Counted from the stretch's first letter, positions 50,365 through 59,395 are shown. The stretch: DNA of 64,000 nucleotides from Pyxidicoccus trucidator (GCF_010894435.1 NZ_JAAIXZ010000012.1:310001-374000), one strand, 5' to 3'. Program-made: numbers and translations. The notes: generated from the letters alone by a model not told the origin.

Positions 50365-50381
50365 GACGCGCCTCGCTTCCT

Positions 50382-50705
50382 TTAGCGGACTTCCAGCAAC
50401 TCCACTTCGAACAGGAGCGTGGAGTTGGGGGGGATGACGGGCGGGTAGCCGCGCGTGCCGTAGCCCATCTCCGGGGGAATGGTGAGCTTGCGCACCCCCC
50501 CCACCTTCATGCCGGCGACACCCTTGTCCCAGCCCTCGATGACCTGCCCTGCCCCGAGCCGGAAGGTGAAGCCCTGGCCCCGGTCTCGGCTGCTGTCGAA
50601 CTTGGAGCCGCTGGTCAGCGTCCCCACGTAGTGCACCGTCACCGACTTGCCGGCCGTCGCCTCGGCGCCGGTGCCCACCTTCACGTCTTCCACCTTCAGG
50701 CTCAT
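50382..50705 (-). CDS. FKBP-type peptidyl-prolyl isomerase
   Basis: A 107-residue single-domain FKBP: VTVHYVGTLTSGSKFDSS, FRLGAGQVIEGWDKGVAGM, VRKLTIPPEMGYG and LLFEVELLEV cover all core strands and the hydrophobic pocket. Cytosolic, without signal peptide or insert. First gene of the pair with thioredoxin. Confidence 0.94.
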   Translation of the reverse strand: MSLKVEDVKVGTGAEATAGKSVTVHYVGTLTSGSKFDSSRDRGQGFTFRLGAGQVIEGWDKGVAGMKVGGVRKLTIPPEMGYGTRGYPPVIPPNSTLLFEVELLEVR

Positions 50706-50776
50706 TCACCGCTCCTCGTTCAACTGGAGTGGAACACCTTAATGCGCAAGTCGCTCACGCGCCGCACCGGAAAAGC

Positions 50777-50820
50777 ACGGTGGCGCGGTGCCCGTCAGCT
50801 TCCGGGCACCGCGCCACCGT
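50777..50820 (-). terminator. Strong intrinsic terminator of the outer-membrane protein gene
   Basis: A perfect 18-bp stem (50777-50794 with 50803-50820), 8-nt loop, followed on the minus strand by GCTTTT. It lies 33 bp beyond the stop of the barrel gene. Confidence 0.88.
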
Positions 50821-50852
50821 CTCAACCCACTGGGATTTCAATGACTGGCTGC

Positions 50853-51971
50853 TCAGAAGGTACCGCCGACGCTCACGGTGCCCTGGTAGCTGCCGCCCTC
50901 ATCGAAGTCGCCGCCGCCGGAAGCCACACCCGGAGCGAACTCCTTGTCGAAGAGGAAGTTGTAGTTGGCCCGCGCGTCCACGGTGAAGTTACCCATGTGG
51001 CCCCGGAAGCCCACGCCCGCCGGCACGTTGCCCACCGTGTCGTCCTCGTAGCCGAGCACCTCTCCACCGCGGAAGTTGTAGTCGTTGATGCCGATGCCGC
51101 CGAGCACGTACGGGTGCCAGTCCGTGGCGAACAGGCCCAGCGTCACCACCGCCTGGCCGCCGTTACGGATGAGGTCCGGGCCGTCCACCACGCCGCCTTC
51201 ACCGCCGACGTCGAGGTTGTTCAGCGAGCCGCTGTAGCCCAGCTCGAGGCCCAGAATCTTGGACGGCTTCAGGGCCGCCCGCACACCCGCCGTGGCGCCG
51301 GGGTTGATCTGCGGAGCCAGCTCACCGGTGTAGCCCTCCACGCCGCCGCCGACCAGCAGCGTCAGGCCGCGCGTGTCGTTCTTCTCCTTCTCCTCCACCT
51401 CCAGCGGCTCAATCGGCTGCGCCGCCTCGGCCGAGGGCCGGTAGTCGGACGGAGGTGGCGTCGTGATGCCGCTGCCGCCCGTGGCGTCCTGCGGCGGATA
51501 CGCCTGGGACTCGGGCTGCTGCATCTCCGGCTGCTGCATCTCCGGCTGCTGCTGCACCGGGGGCTGCTGCACCGGGGGCTGCTGCATCTGGGGCTCCGGA
51601 ATCACCCCGCTGCCGCCCACGCCCTCTTTCACCGGCTCGCAGCGCAGGAGGACTTCGCCCGTGCCGCTGCCGCCAATGCCCGGTTCCTCCTGTCCCACGT
51701 CGCCGCTGCCGCCCACGCCTTCATCGGTCAGCGGGTCCTGCATGCCCATGTCGTCGACGGCGTCAGGTACGGGCTCTGTCTCGATGATGATGCTGTCACC
51801 CTGCTGGGCATCACCCTCCACGGGTACCTCGTCCTGCGCCTGGGCCAGCATCACCCCCTGCGTGGGCGAGTCGGCGCTTGCCTTTGACGGTGGACAATCA
51901 CCATCCGCGGCCATCGCGGCCGTGCCGTACATGAGCGCAGCGACTGCGCCCGCCAGAATCTTCGCTTTCAT
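50853..51971 (-). CDS. Outer-membrane beta-barrel protein with a repetitive N-terminal linker
   Basis: A 372-residue protein from ATG 51971 behind GGAGGG. Signal peptide to AMAADG (about 22). A low-complexity region (35-200) has four GGSG motifs and Met/Gln/Pro repeats (PPVQQ, PEMQQ; DNA repeats at about 51514-51596). The C-terminal 170 residues form alternating barrel strands (LTLLVGGGVEGYTGEL, VVTLGLFATDWHPYVLGGIG) ending in aromatic F, as for outer-membrane insertion. OmpA-type small barrel of unknown role. Confidence 0.83.
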   Translation of the reverse strand: MKAKILAGAVAALMYGTAAMAADGDCPPSKASADSPTQGVMLAQAQDEVPVEGDAQQGDSIIIETEPVPDAVDDMGMQDPLTDEGVGGSGDVGQEEPGIGGSGTGEVLLRCEPVKEGVGGSGVIPEPQMQQPPVQQPPVQQQPEMQQPEMQQPESQAYPPQDATGGSGITTPPPSDYRPSAEAAQPIEPLEVEEKEKNDTRGLTLLVGGGVEGYTGELAPQINPGATAGVRAALKPSKILGLELGYSGSLNNLDVGGEGGVVDGPDLIRNGGQAVVTLGLFATDWHPYVLGGIGINDYNFRGGEVLGYEDDTVGNVPAGVGFRGHMGNFTVDARANYNFLFDKEFAPGVASGGGDFDEGGSYQGTVSVGGTF

Positions 51972-52119
51972 CCAACCCTCCATCGTCGAGTGGCTGACAT
52001 GAAGGTTGTTTGCGAAGGCACATCCGGCAAGGCGCTGCCCGTGGCGGATCACCCGCCAGCGTGGCCCCCCGCATGCAGGGCGGCCAGGCGTGGTGTGGGG
52101 ACAACAGGGGTTGCGCGCG

Positions 52120-54012
52120 CTACCCGCCGCGCAGCCACTCCGTGCCCGTGACGACGGGCAGTTGCAGCGCGCGCTCGCGGTCCAGGTCCAGGTTGCCGAT
52201 GTGGAGCGACAGCGGGGACTGGACCCATTTGTAGATGGACTGGTGGAAGAGGCGGACGAACTTCTCCACGTAGCCGCCCAGGCGCGCCGCCTCCACCTCC
52301 GGGAACATGGCGGTGAGCGCCTGGAGCATCTCCGCGGGAGTGAGCTTCTCGCCCGCGTGCAGGTAGAAGCAGGCGTCGAGGATGGGGAAGGGCATCAGCT
52401 CCTCCTCTCCCACCTGGTTGTGCGCCAGCTCGGGGCCGGCGGGCTTGGCCAGCACCTTGCGGATGCCCTCGTAGCCTGTCGTCTCCTGCAGGTAGTCGAG
52501 CAGGTACATCACCACCGTCTTCGGGACGTTGGCGATGACGGCCAGGGCCCCCATGAGGTCTCCGCCGATGGTGGTGTAGCCCACCGACTTCTCGCTCATG
52601 TTGCCTGTCTGCAGGAACAGGCCCCCGCAGGAGTTGCTCCAGTTCCACATGCGCTGGGCGCGCAGGCGGGCCTGGATGTTCTGCTCGGTGATGGGCGTGA
52701 CGGGAGCGTCCCCCAGCATCTTCTGGGCGATGGCGCGCTCGCGCTCGAAGGCCTCGTCGATGGAGACGACCTGGAAGGGCACTCCCAGCTCGCGGGCAAT
52801 CGTCTCCGCGGCGGCGCTGGTGGCGTCGCTGGAATAACGGCTGGGCATGTAGAACGCGCGCAGGAGCGAGCCCGGGTCCTCGGGCCGCGCCTTCTTCGCG
52901 TAGCGGTGGGCGATGAGGAGCGTGAGCAGCGAGTCACGCCCGCCGGACAGGGCGATGCCCAGCACCTTGAAGGCGCGGGTCTTCTCGAAGTAGTCGCCCA
53001 CGCCCAGGGCGAGCGCGTCGAGCAGGTCCTCGCACAGGGCCTCGCGGGCGGGCCGGCGCGTGTCCGGTCCCGGGAGGAAGAAGCTGCGGTGCGGGGGCAC
53101 CGGGTAGGTGAGCGCCTCGCGCTTCGTGCCCACCGCGCCGGTGCAGTCCAGCACGGGGACGCGCTGGCCTCCGCTGGCCAGCCAGTTCTCACGGTCCACG
53201 CGCCAGGTGGTGGCCTCGCCGCGCAGGCGCAGGGTGCGGTCCAGGTCCACCACCGCCGCGGCGTAGCCCTCCTGGAAGCGGGGCGTCTCCATGACGTGGC
53301 GGCCGTTCTGGTTGAGGAAGCCGCCACCGTCGAAGATGAGGCCGTCGTTGCTGCCCAGCCCGTTGCAGTAGGCAATCGTGCACTGGTGGTCCGCCGCGCG
53401 GGTGGCGATGAGCTCGCGCCGCGTCTCCACGAAGCCCAGCCGGAACGGAGAGGCGGACAGGTTCACCACCAGCTCCGCGCCGGAATAGGTGCGCCGGCGC
53501 ATGGGGCCGTCCGGGCTCCAGATGTCCTCGCACACCTCCGGGGCCACGATTCCGAAGTCGAACTGGAAGAGGTAGTCGCCCAGCGGCACGCCGCGGTGGA
53601 CCTCCGCCATGCCCGGGGAGCCCCGGCCGAAGGTCCGCGCCTCATAGAAGACGCTGTAGGTGGGCAGCTTCTCCTTGGGCACGAGGCCCAGTACGCGCCC
53701 GCCCGCCACCACCGCCGCGCAGTTGAGGCGCAGGCTCTGCCAGGCGATGCCCACGCCCACGATGAAGACGGTGGGCAGCGACGCCGTCTCGCGGGCGAAG
53801 CGCTCCAGCTCCGGCCACTGCCGGTCGATGAAGCCCTGCCACTGCACCAGGTCCTCGGCCGGATAGCCGGCGATGGCCTGCTCCTGGAAGACGCCCAGCG
53901 TCACGCCGTCCGCCGCCATCTTCCGGGCCTGGGCCAGGAGCCTGTCCGTGTTCCGGGTGAAGGCGCCCACGGTGGTGTTGACGCTGGCAAGCCCGAGCTT
54001 CACGAGCCGCAT
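52120..54012 (-). CDS. nadE: Glutamine-dependent NAD+ synthetase
   Basis: A 630-residue fusion. An N-terminal nitrilase-type glutaminase (1-270) has the triad E44 (VFQEQAIAGYP), K113 (VPKEKLPTYS) and C161 (APEVCEDIW). The C-terminal synthetase (about 300-630) has the ATP pyrophosphatase loop ALSGGRDSLLTLLI, FLQTGNMSEKSVGYTT and GDLMGALAVIANVPKT. It amidates nicotinate adenine dinucleotide, the last step of NAD synthesis. ATG 54012 is chosen because the nitrilase fold starts there. Confidence 0.95.
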   Translation of the reverse strand: MRLVKLGLASVNTTVGAFTRNTDRLLAQARKMAADGVTLGVFQEQAIAGYPAEDLVQWQGFIDRQWPELERFARETASLPTVFIVGVGIAWQSLRLNCAAVVAGGRVLGLVPKEKLPTYSVFYEARTFGRGSPGMAEVHRGVPLGDYLFQFDFGIVAPEVCEDIWSPDGPMRRRTYSGAELVVNLSASPFRLGFVETRRELIATRAADHQCTIAYCNGLGSNDGLIFDGGGFLNQNGRHVMETPRFQEGYAAAVVDLDRTLRLRGEATTWRVDRENWLASGGQRVPVLDCTGAVGTKREALTYPVPPHRSFFLPGPDTRRPAREALCEDLLDALALGVGDYFEKTRAFKVLGIALSGGRDSLLTLLIAHRYAKKARPEDPGSLLRAFYMPSRYSSDATSAAAETIARELGVPFQVVSIDEAFERERAIAQKMLGDAPVTPITEQNIQARLRAQRMWNWSNSCGGLFLQTGNMSEKSVGYTTIGGDLMGALAVIANVPKTVVMYLLDYLQETTGYEGIRKVLAKPAGPELAHNQVGEEELMPFPILDACFYLHAGEKLTPAEMLQALTAMFPEVEAARLGGYVEKFVRLFHQSIYKWVQSPLSLHIGNLDLDRERALQLPVVTGTEWLRGG

Positions 54013-54149
54013 GGTTGTTCCCACTCCCCTTTCGGCCGGACGCGCCCGGTTGGGCCCGGGGTCCGGCACCGGTGTGGGGCCCAGCAATGCCCGGCCCGCC
54101 CGCCAAGGCAAGCCCTACCCGCGCGGGGCCTGGGGCCCTGGGCCCCGGT

Positions 54150-54806
54150 TCAGTTCATCGGCCCGGTGGGCCGCACGGGCTGGAGGCGGGCGATGAGCTC
54201 ACCGACGTCCGCCATGACGGACTCCAGGCGCCGCTTCACGTCCAGCTCGCCCAGCAACTCCTGGCGCCGCTCGGCCTCCGGGACGACGGCCGAGGCCACC
54301 ACGTCCGCCAGCGTGCCGCCCAGGGCGCGCGCGGCCACGGGGAGCAGGTTCTCCGCGAAGGAGGGCGGCACCCGGCCGGCCAGCTCGAAGACGGCCTGCC
54401 GGAGCTGCTCCTCCTCGGGGCCCACGTACGGCAGGTCCGGCAGCACCTCCGCGGACACCTCGCGGTACGCCTTGTCGCCCGTCAGCTCGGAGGCCAGACG
54501 GACGCGGCAGACGCCCTGGAGGAGGATGTTGTAGCGCCCCTCTTCCACCTGCTCGTCCCAGATGATGACGCCCGCGCACATCATGGGCTGCATGGGAGGC
54601 CGACCGCCGTAGTCCCCCTCCCAGCCGGACTCCAGCTGGGCCAGGGCCATGATGCGGTCCCCCGCGAGCGCGTCGCGGACCAGGGCGCGGTAGCGCGGCT
54701 CGAAGATGTGCAGGGGGATGACGGTGTGCGGGAAGAGCACCGCCGACGGCAGCGGGAAGACCTTCAGCGCGCTTGCAGCGCGCTCGACGCGTTCTTGAGC
54801 GGTCAT
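54150..54806 (-). CDS. Lon N-terminal (substrate-binding) domain protein
   Basis: A 218-residue stand-alone LON_substr_bdg protein from ATG 54806. LKVFPLPSAVLFPHTVIPLHIFEPRYR is the domain's signature opening, followed by GVCRVRLASEL and a helical C-terminal half (GELDVKRRLESVMADVGELIARL). No ATPase or protease domain. Such proteins may act as adaptors for proteolysis; no partner is evident here. The gap to the cupin gene (54807-54969) shows no gene. Confidence 0.88.
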   Translation of the reverse strand: MTAQERVERAASALKVFPLPSAVLFPHTVIPLHIFEPRYRALVRDALAGDRIMALAQLESGWEGDYGGRPPMQPMMCAGVIIWDEQVEEGRYNILLQGVCRVRLASELTGDKAYREVSAEVLPDLPYVGPEEEQLRQAVFELAGRVPPSFAENLLPVAARALGGTLADVVASAVVPEAERRQELLGELDVKRRLESVMADVGELIARLQPVRPTGPMN

Positions 54807-54969
54807 GCGGGCACCCCTGAGTTGATAAGCCCGCCGGGTGCCGGTCGCATTCCAATCATGCGGCCGGCCGAGCGGCAGCATCAGGGTACAGGGGCTCCGG
54901 GTCCGACTGGAGCCGCAAGGCGTCAGGCCGTCTCACCTCCGACATGTGGGTCCAGCGGCGAGCCCGGCG

Positions 54970-55425
54970 TCACTCGAGCGTCGCCAGGAACGGGGCGCCG
55001 TTCTCCTCGCACCAGCGGCGGTAGGTCTTCAGCCGGTCATTGGAGGTCACCTGCTTGAGGACCTCGCCGTCCGGCCCGAGGTACTGGATGGCGCCGCGCA
55101 CGGTGACGAAGAGGACCACCGGCGCATCCCCCACGGCCATCCAGCTATCGACGTTGCCGGGGGGCTCGTAGACGTAGGCGCCCGGGCCCACCACCTCGCC
55201 GGTGTCGAGGAGCTTGCGATGGCCGGCGACGTTGAAGCCGTGCACCTCGCCGGTGTGCCGGTGTCGGGGGATGACGGTGCCGGGCTCCAGCCGGAAGAGG
55301 TACGTCCAGCCGCTGTCGTCCCGGAAGAAGCGCAGCGGCTTGAAGGAGAGCCCGGGAGGGCCCATCGGAATCCAGGGGAGCTGCTCGGTGTCGATGGGGT
55401 GGGAGGCCAGGGGGGTGGGCGTCAT
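54970..55425 (-). CDS. Cupin protein of the 2,4'-dihydroxyacetophenone dioxygenase type
   Basis: A 151-residue single-domain cupin. Metal ligands RHRHTGEVHGFNV (two His, Glu, His) and a second motif GAYVYEPPGNVDSW. The size and blocks (LPWIPMGPPGLSFKPLRFF) fit the DAD/ChrR-like acetophenone or beta-diketone cleaving family, which opens C-C bonds with non-haem iron. Divergent from a MocR regulator that probably controls it. Confidence 0.78.
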   Translation of the reverse strand: MTPTPLASHPIDTEQLPWIPMGPPGLSFKPLRFFRDDSGWTYLFRLEPGTVIPRHRHTGEVHGFNVAGHRKLLDTGEVVGPGAYVYEPPGNVDSWMAVGDAPVVLFVTVRGAIQYLGPDGEVLKQVTSNDRLKTYRRWCEENGAPFLATLE

Positions 55426-55511
55426 TGCTTTCTCCGTGCTTTCTCCGTCGAGAGGTGACGACAGAGTGCCTCGCCCATGGACCGCTGGCGGGGCCAGGAT
55501 TGACGAATCTC

Positions 55512-55522
55512 ATTGGGCCAAT
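55512..55522. promoter_or_regulatory. Probable MocR operator between cupin and regulator
   Basis: ATTGGGCCAAT, a perfect 5-bp dyad with one central base, followed by the direct GGTCC repeats at 55528-55536, all within 27 bp before the MocR start. TTGGnCC half-sites are what GntR/MocR proteins often bind. Confidence 0.5.
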
Positions 55523-55538
55523 CCATGGTCCGGTCCGC

Positions 55539-56981
55539 ATGGACCTTCACGTCAACCTGCGGAGCCGGCGCGACCTGGCGGGGCAGATATACCGGGAGCT
55601 GCGCGCGGCCATCCTCGACGGCCGCCTGCGACGCGGTGAGCGGGTGCCGCCCACGCGAGAGCTGGCCCTGCGCCTGGAGGTGTCCCGCAACACGGTGAGC
55701 GCCGCCTATGAGTGGCTCACCGCCGAGGGACTGCTGGCGGGCCGCTCGCGGGCGGGCAGCTTCGTCCAGGGGGAAGGCCCCACGGGTGCGGGCCGCTCCG
55801 GAGGGCGCGGCACGGTGCGGCTGCGAGCCCGGTCCATCTGGAACACGCTGCCCACCCCGCGCGCACCCGAGCCGGCGCTGGCCCACGACTTTCGCGTCGG
55901 AATCCCCGATGCCGGGATGTTTCCCTTCGAGACGTGGCGGCGGCTGATGGCGCGCCAGCTCCGGGCGGCGAACATGCCAGCGACCTACGCCGAGGCCGCG
56001 GGCCATCCCGGGTTGCGGGAGGCGGTGGCCCGGCACCTCGGTGTCGCCCGGGGCGTGCGCGCGACGGCGGAGGACGTCCTCGTCACGAACGGCGCGCAGC
56101 AGGCGCTCGACCTCATCGGCCGGGTGTTGATTGAGCCGGGAGCCTGCGTCGCGGTGGAGGAACCGGGCTACCCGCCACCCCGGCTGCTGTTCCAGTCCCT
56201 GGGCGCGCGCGTCGTCTCCGTCCCCGTCGACGCCGAGGGCCTGGACGTGAGCGCGCTGCCGGACGACGCGCGCCTCGTCTACGTCACCCCCTCGCACCAG
56301 TTTCCCTTGGGCATGCCCATGTCACCCGCGCGGAGGACGGCGCTGCTCGACTGGGCGAAGCGGCGGGACGCGGTGGTGATTGAAGACGACTACGACAGCG
56401 AGTTCCGCTTCGGGGGGCGCCCGCTGGAGACGTTGCACGGGCTGGACCGCTCCGGCCGCGTCATCTACGTCGGCTCGTTCTCCAAGGTGATGCTTCCCTC
56501 GCTGCGGCTGGGGTTCCTCGTCGCGCCGCCCTCGCTCCAGCGCGAGCTGCGGTTGGCCAGGTACGTGAGCGATTTGCATAGCCAGTGGCCGGCACAGGGA
56601 GCGCTGGCGCGCTTCATCGATGATGGATTGCTCGCGCGACACATCCGCAAGATGCGGCGGGAGTACGAGAGCCGGCATGAGCGCATCCTGGAGCGGCTGA
56701 CGCGTGACTTCGGCGACTGGCTCCAGCCCGTGCCGTCGACGGCGGGACTGCACCTGAGCGCGACCTTCCGGCACGGCAGCCGGCGGCTGGAGCAGGACGT
56801 GGTGGCACGCGCGAAGGCGGCGGGAGTCGGGCTCGTCGCGCTCTCTCGCTATTACGCCAGTCCGTCCGTGAAGCCCGGCCTGGTGCTCGGCTATGGCGCG
56901 GTGGCGACGGCGCGCATCGACGAGGGACTCCGGCGGCTGCGTGCCTGTGTCACGGCGGCGGCCGGGACGAAGCGGGGCTGA
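55539..56981 (+). CDS. MocR/PdxR-type GntR-aminotransferase regulator
   Basis: A 480-residue protein from ATG 55539. An N-terminal GntR winged helix (1-80: LAGQIYRELRAAILDGRLRRG, VPPTRELALRLEVSRNTVSAAY), a linker, then a fold-I aminotransferase-like domain with NGAQQALDLIGRVL, VYVTPSHQFPLG, IEDDYDSEFRF and VGSFSKVMLPSLRLG, where the Lys binds pyridoxal phosphate. Divergent from the cupin gene, its likely target. Confidence 0.92.
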   Translation: MDLHVNLRSRRDLAGQIYRELRAAILDGRLRRGERVPPTRELALRLEVSRNTVSAAYEWLTAEGLLAGRSRAGSFVQGEGPTGAGRSGGRGTVRLRARSIWNTLPTPRAPEPALAHDFRVGIPDAGMFPFETWRRLMARQLRAANMPATYAEAAGHPGLREAVARHLGVARGVRATAEDVLVTNGAQQALDLIGRVLIEPGACVAVEEPGYPPPRLLFQSLGARVVSVPVDAEGLDVSALPDDARLVYVTPSHQFPLGMPMSPARRTALLDWAKRRDAVVIEDDYDSEFRFGGRPLETLHGLDRSGRVIYVGSFSKVMLPSLRLGFLVAPPSLQRELRLARYVSDLHSQWPAQGALARFIDDGLLARHIRKMRREYESRHERILERLTRDFGDWLQPVPSTAGLHLSATFRHGSRRLEQDVVARAKAAGVGLVALSRYYASPSVKPGLVLGYGAVATARIDEGLRRLRACVTAAAGTKRG

Positions 56982-57100
56982 TTCAGGGCGCGGGGAAAAG
57001 ATGGAGCGGGCCAGGCCGCTGTTCTCGGTCTCCCGCCATCTCAATCGGTGGAGCCGCTGTGCGTGCGTCCCCGTCCCTGCCCCGCCTGGGTGGGGTGGCC

Positions 57101-57482
57101 GACGTGTGGAACGACGGTTCCTTCCGCTCCCGCTCGCGTGAGCCCTGAGTCCCGGACGGTCGACGTGTGGAACGACGGTTCCTTCCGCTCCCGCCCGCCC
57201 TCGTGAGCCCCCAAGCCCCGGACGGCCGCCGTGTGGAATGACGGTTCCTTCCGCTCCCTCCCGCCCGCGTGAACCCCGAGTCCCGGACGGTCGACGTGTG
57301 GAACGACGGTTCCTTCCGCTCCCTCCCGCCCGCGTGAACCCCGAGTCCCGGACGGTCGACGTGTGGAACGACGGTTCCTTCCGCTCCCGCCCGCGTGAAC
57401 CCCGAGTCCCGGACGGCCGACGTGTGGAACGACGGTTCCTTCCGCTCCCTCCCGCCCGCGTGAGCCCCGGCGGGGGAGGCCG
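57101..57482. repeat. Tandem array of six 61-66-bp repeats
   Basis: Unit starts at 57101, 57162, 57228, 57293, 57358 and 57419; a decayed seventh copy follows. Each holds the hairpin GGAACGACGGTTCC followed by TTCCGCTCCC and GTGAGCC/GTGAACC, GAGTCCCGGACGG. Length variation is mostly a 4-bp indel (CCCTCCCG against CCCG). It fills most of the 620-bp gap between the MocR gene and the hydrolase gene; no credible gene lies inside, although the minus strand stays open. Confidence 0.88.
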
Positions 57483-57602
57483 ACCCTGAGAATGAACGTT
57501 CCGTCCACGTCCGCCCGCACCGGAGGCGGCACTCATCCCCGAACACCCGAGCCGCGACATCCGATGGCCTCCGGGACGTGAGCGGTGGCATAGAATTGAG
57601 GC

Positions 57603-58613
57603 GTGGAGTCCTGGCAGCCTCGTAGCGCGCATGTGGTGGATGTCCTCTTCGCGGGGCTGGCTCGCCGCGCCCGACTGTTCACCGATGGCTGGGGTGACGA
57701 GCGATTCCTGGAAGCCGTGGAGGTGGGGACCTCATTCCTTCCGGAGCCGGCTCGAATCTCTCCTGTCTGGAGTGAGCCGACGTCGCGCCGGGGAGCGTGG
57801 GTCCGGGATGGAACATTCAGCTCGCCGCTGCCCCTGCTGGCGCCCGCCGCGCAGACGGCGCATGTGCGGTGGCTGAGCGCCGGAAGCTCCCGTGGGCGCG
57901 CGGCCTGCGTGGTGCTCGCCGCCTCGCGGGAGGAAGGCTTCGCCCTGCGCGAGCGCCTCTACACGCCGCTCGTCCGGGAGGGCATCGACCTCCTGTTGCT
58001 GGAGAATCCGTACTACGGCCTGCGACGGCCGCTCGGCCAGCGGGGCGGAGCGCTGCGCACCGTCAGCGACCACGTGCTGATGAACCTGGGCATGGTGGAG
58101 GAAGCGCGCGCCCTGCTCGCGTGGCTGCGAAGCGAAGGCTACGAGCGCCTGGGCATCGCGGGGTACAGCATGGGCGGGTACATGGCGGCGCTCACGGCGG
58201 TGCTCTTCCCGGAGCCCCTCGCGGTGGCGGCGCTCGCCGCGGGCGCGTCGCCCGTGCCCGTGTTCACCCGGGGGCTGCTGTCGTGGTCCATCGCGTTCGC
58301 GGAGCTCGACGGCGCCCGGCGCGACGCCGAGCAGGCCCGTCAGCGGCTGGGCCGCATCTTCGACCTGGCGAACCTGACGAAGTTCCCGCCGCCGAGACAA
58401 CCGGGCGCGGCCATCCTCCTCGCGTGCAAGCGGGACGGCTTCGTCCCGGCGGAGGAGACCCGCACGCTGCAAACCCACTGGAAGACGAGCGAGCTGCGCT
58501 GGGTGAACGCCGGCCACGTCTCGGCCCTGCTCACCGAGCGGTCGGCGCTATGTGCGGCGGTCCGTGATGCACTGGCACGCGTGGAGCCGTCAGCGCAGCC
58601 GGCTCCCGATTAG
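57603..58613 (+). CDS. ABHD18-like alpha/beta hydrolase
   Basis: A 336-residue protein from GTG 57603. The fold has ACVVLAASREEGFALRERL, LLLENPYYGLRRPL, the nucleophile elbow GIAGYSMGGYMAAL (Ser), a KRDGFVPAEET acid and NAGHVSALL His. ENPYYGxRRP is characteristic of the ABHD18/DUF2048 family. No signal peptide. Substrate unknown. Confidence 0.82.
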   Translation: MESWQPRSAHVVDVLFAGLARRARLFTDGWGDERFLEAVEVGTSFLPEPARISPVWSEPTSRRGAWVRDGTFSSPLPLLAPAAQTAHVRWLSAGSSRGRAACVVLAASREEGFALRERLYTPLVREGIDLLLLENPYYGLRRPLGQRGGALRTVSDHVLMNLGMVEEARALLAWLRSEGYERLGIAGYSMGGYMAALTAVLFPEPLAVAALAAGASPVPVFTRGLLSWSIAFAELDGARRDAEQARQRLGRIFDLANLTKFPPPRQPGAAILLACKRDGFVPAEETRTLQTHWKTSELRWVNAGHVSALLTERSALCAAVRDALARVEPSAQPAPD

Positions 58614-58621
58614 GGCTTCAC

Positions 58622-58652
58622 GCGCCGCCTGTCGCATGACGACGGGCGGCGC
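58622..58652. terminator. Bidirectional hairpin terminator
   Basis: GCGCCGCCTGTCG (58622-58634) pairs with CGACGGGCGGCGC (58640-58652), 12 of 13 plus one G-T, 5-nt loop, between the convergent hydrolase and small lipoprotein genes. Confidence 0.65.
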
Positions 58653-58681
58653 ATGAACGGAAGAGGGTCTCCCCCCTCAGC

Positions 58682-58972
58682 TCACTCCACTTCGATGGGT
58701 CCGCAGACGCCCTGGCTCGCCTGGACGTAGTAGTTGCCTGCGGCGCCCTCTCTCGACAGCGACCCATGGCAGCAGTAGTCACGGCCGGTGAGCGTCGTGC
58801 GGTTGAAGTTGGTGTACCAGGTACGAACCCAGATATCCGAGGTCTCGCAAATCCAGAGGATGGGCTGCTCCTGGGTGCCGAGGTCTTCGGCGCCTGCGTC
58901 CTCCTGCGCTGCACCGCACCCGACCACGAACAATGCCGCGATACATGCGACTGCGGATGACTTCATGAGCAT
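58682..58972 (-). CDS. Small hypothetical lipoprotein
   Basis: A 96-residue protein from ATG 58972 with AGGAGG 7 bases upstream. Lipobox FVVGCG. The mature part has an acidic linker and four Cys (ICET, YCCHG, GVCGP), suggesting two disulfides, plus several aromatics. The pattern CETSDIWVRTWYT...YCCHGS recurs in small Cys proteins of myxobacteria as I recall; function unknown. Confidence 0.72.
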   Translation of the reverse strand: MLMKSSAVACIAALFVVGCGAAQEDAGAEDLGTQEQPILWICETSDIWVRTWYTNFNRTTLTGRDYCCHGSLSREGAAGNYYVQASQGVCGPIEVE

Positions 58973-59071
58973 GCGACGCCTCCTGACCACGGGGACTCAG
59001 CGCGTTCTGCGGCGACAGTTCTACCAGCACGGAGTGTGTGAGACACATCGCCTCTGCGTGATGCCACCGTG

Positions 59072-59308
59072 TCATCTGTCAGGACAGGCTGCGGGGCTCG
59101 AGGTGGCAGGGCGCGCGGGTGGGATGACGGGTACGTAGCACGAGCCCTTGTACACATAGGCTTCCCTGTCGCAGTCCTTCAGGTCCGCGACGCTCTTGAG
59201 CCAGCAACCGCCATGGATGGGGACCTGCACCTTCCCGCACCCCGTTCCCACCTGTGCGAAAGTCGTCGGCCCCACGGCGCGCGGCTGCTCGGTGTCCACG
59301 ACTGAGCA
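59072..59308 (-). pseudogene. C-terminal remnant of a Myxococcus-type Ser/Thr kinase
   Basis: The frame reads CSVVDTEQPRAVGPTTFAQV, then GCGKVQVPIHGGCWLKSVAD and YVYKGSCYVPVI to a stop at 59072. The pair GGCW..(C..)..Y.YKGxCYxPV is the cysteine tail found at the end of many myxobacterial serine/threonine kinases. The kinase domain is absent: upstream the frame runs antisense into the transglycosylase gene with no kinase motifs and no start signal. I take it for a leftover gene end; a small secreted protein is less likely, as no signal peptide is seen. Confidence 0.5.
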
Positions 59309-59395
59309 GGCAAAGTCCCCTCGGAGCGAATCAGGCCGGGCATGGAACGCACGACGACGCCAGACTCTCCCCTCCCTCCGGCTCGGGAGCCCGTC

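Noticed and set aside
57101-57482. CRISPR array
   Set aside because: Units are contiguous without unique spacers, and no cas gene is in the window.
56983-57591. A 200-residue minus-strand frame across the tandem repeats
   Set aside because: It repeats the same short peptide in changing frames because unit lengths of 61, 65 and 66 bp are not multiples of three in step. No start signal or domain is present.
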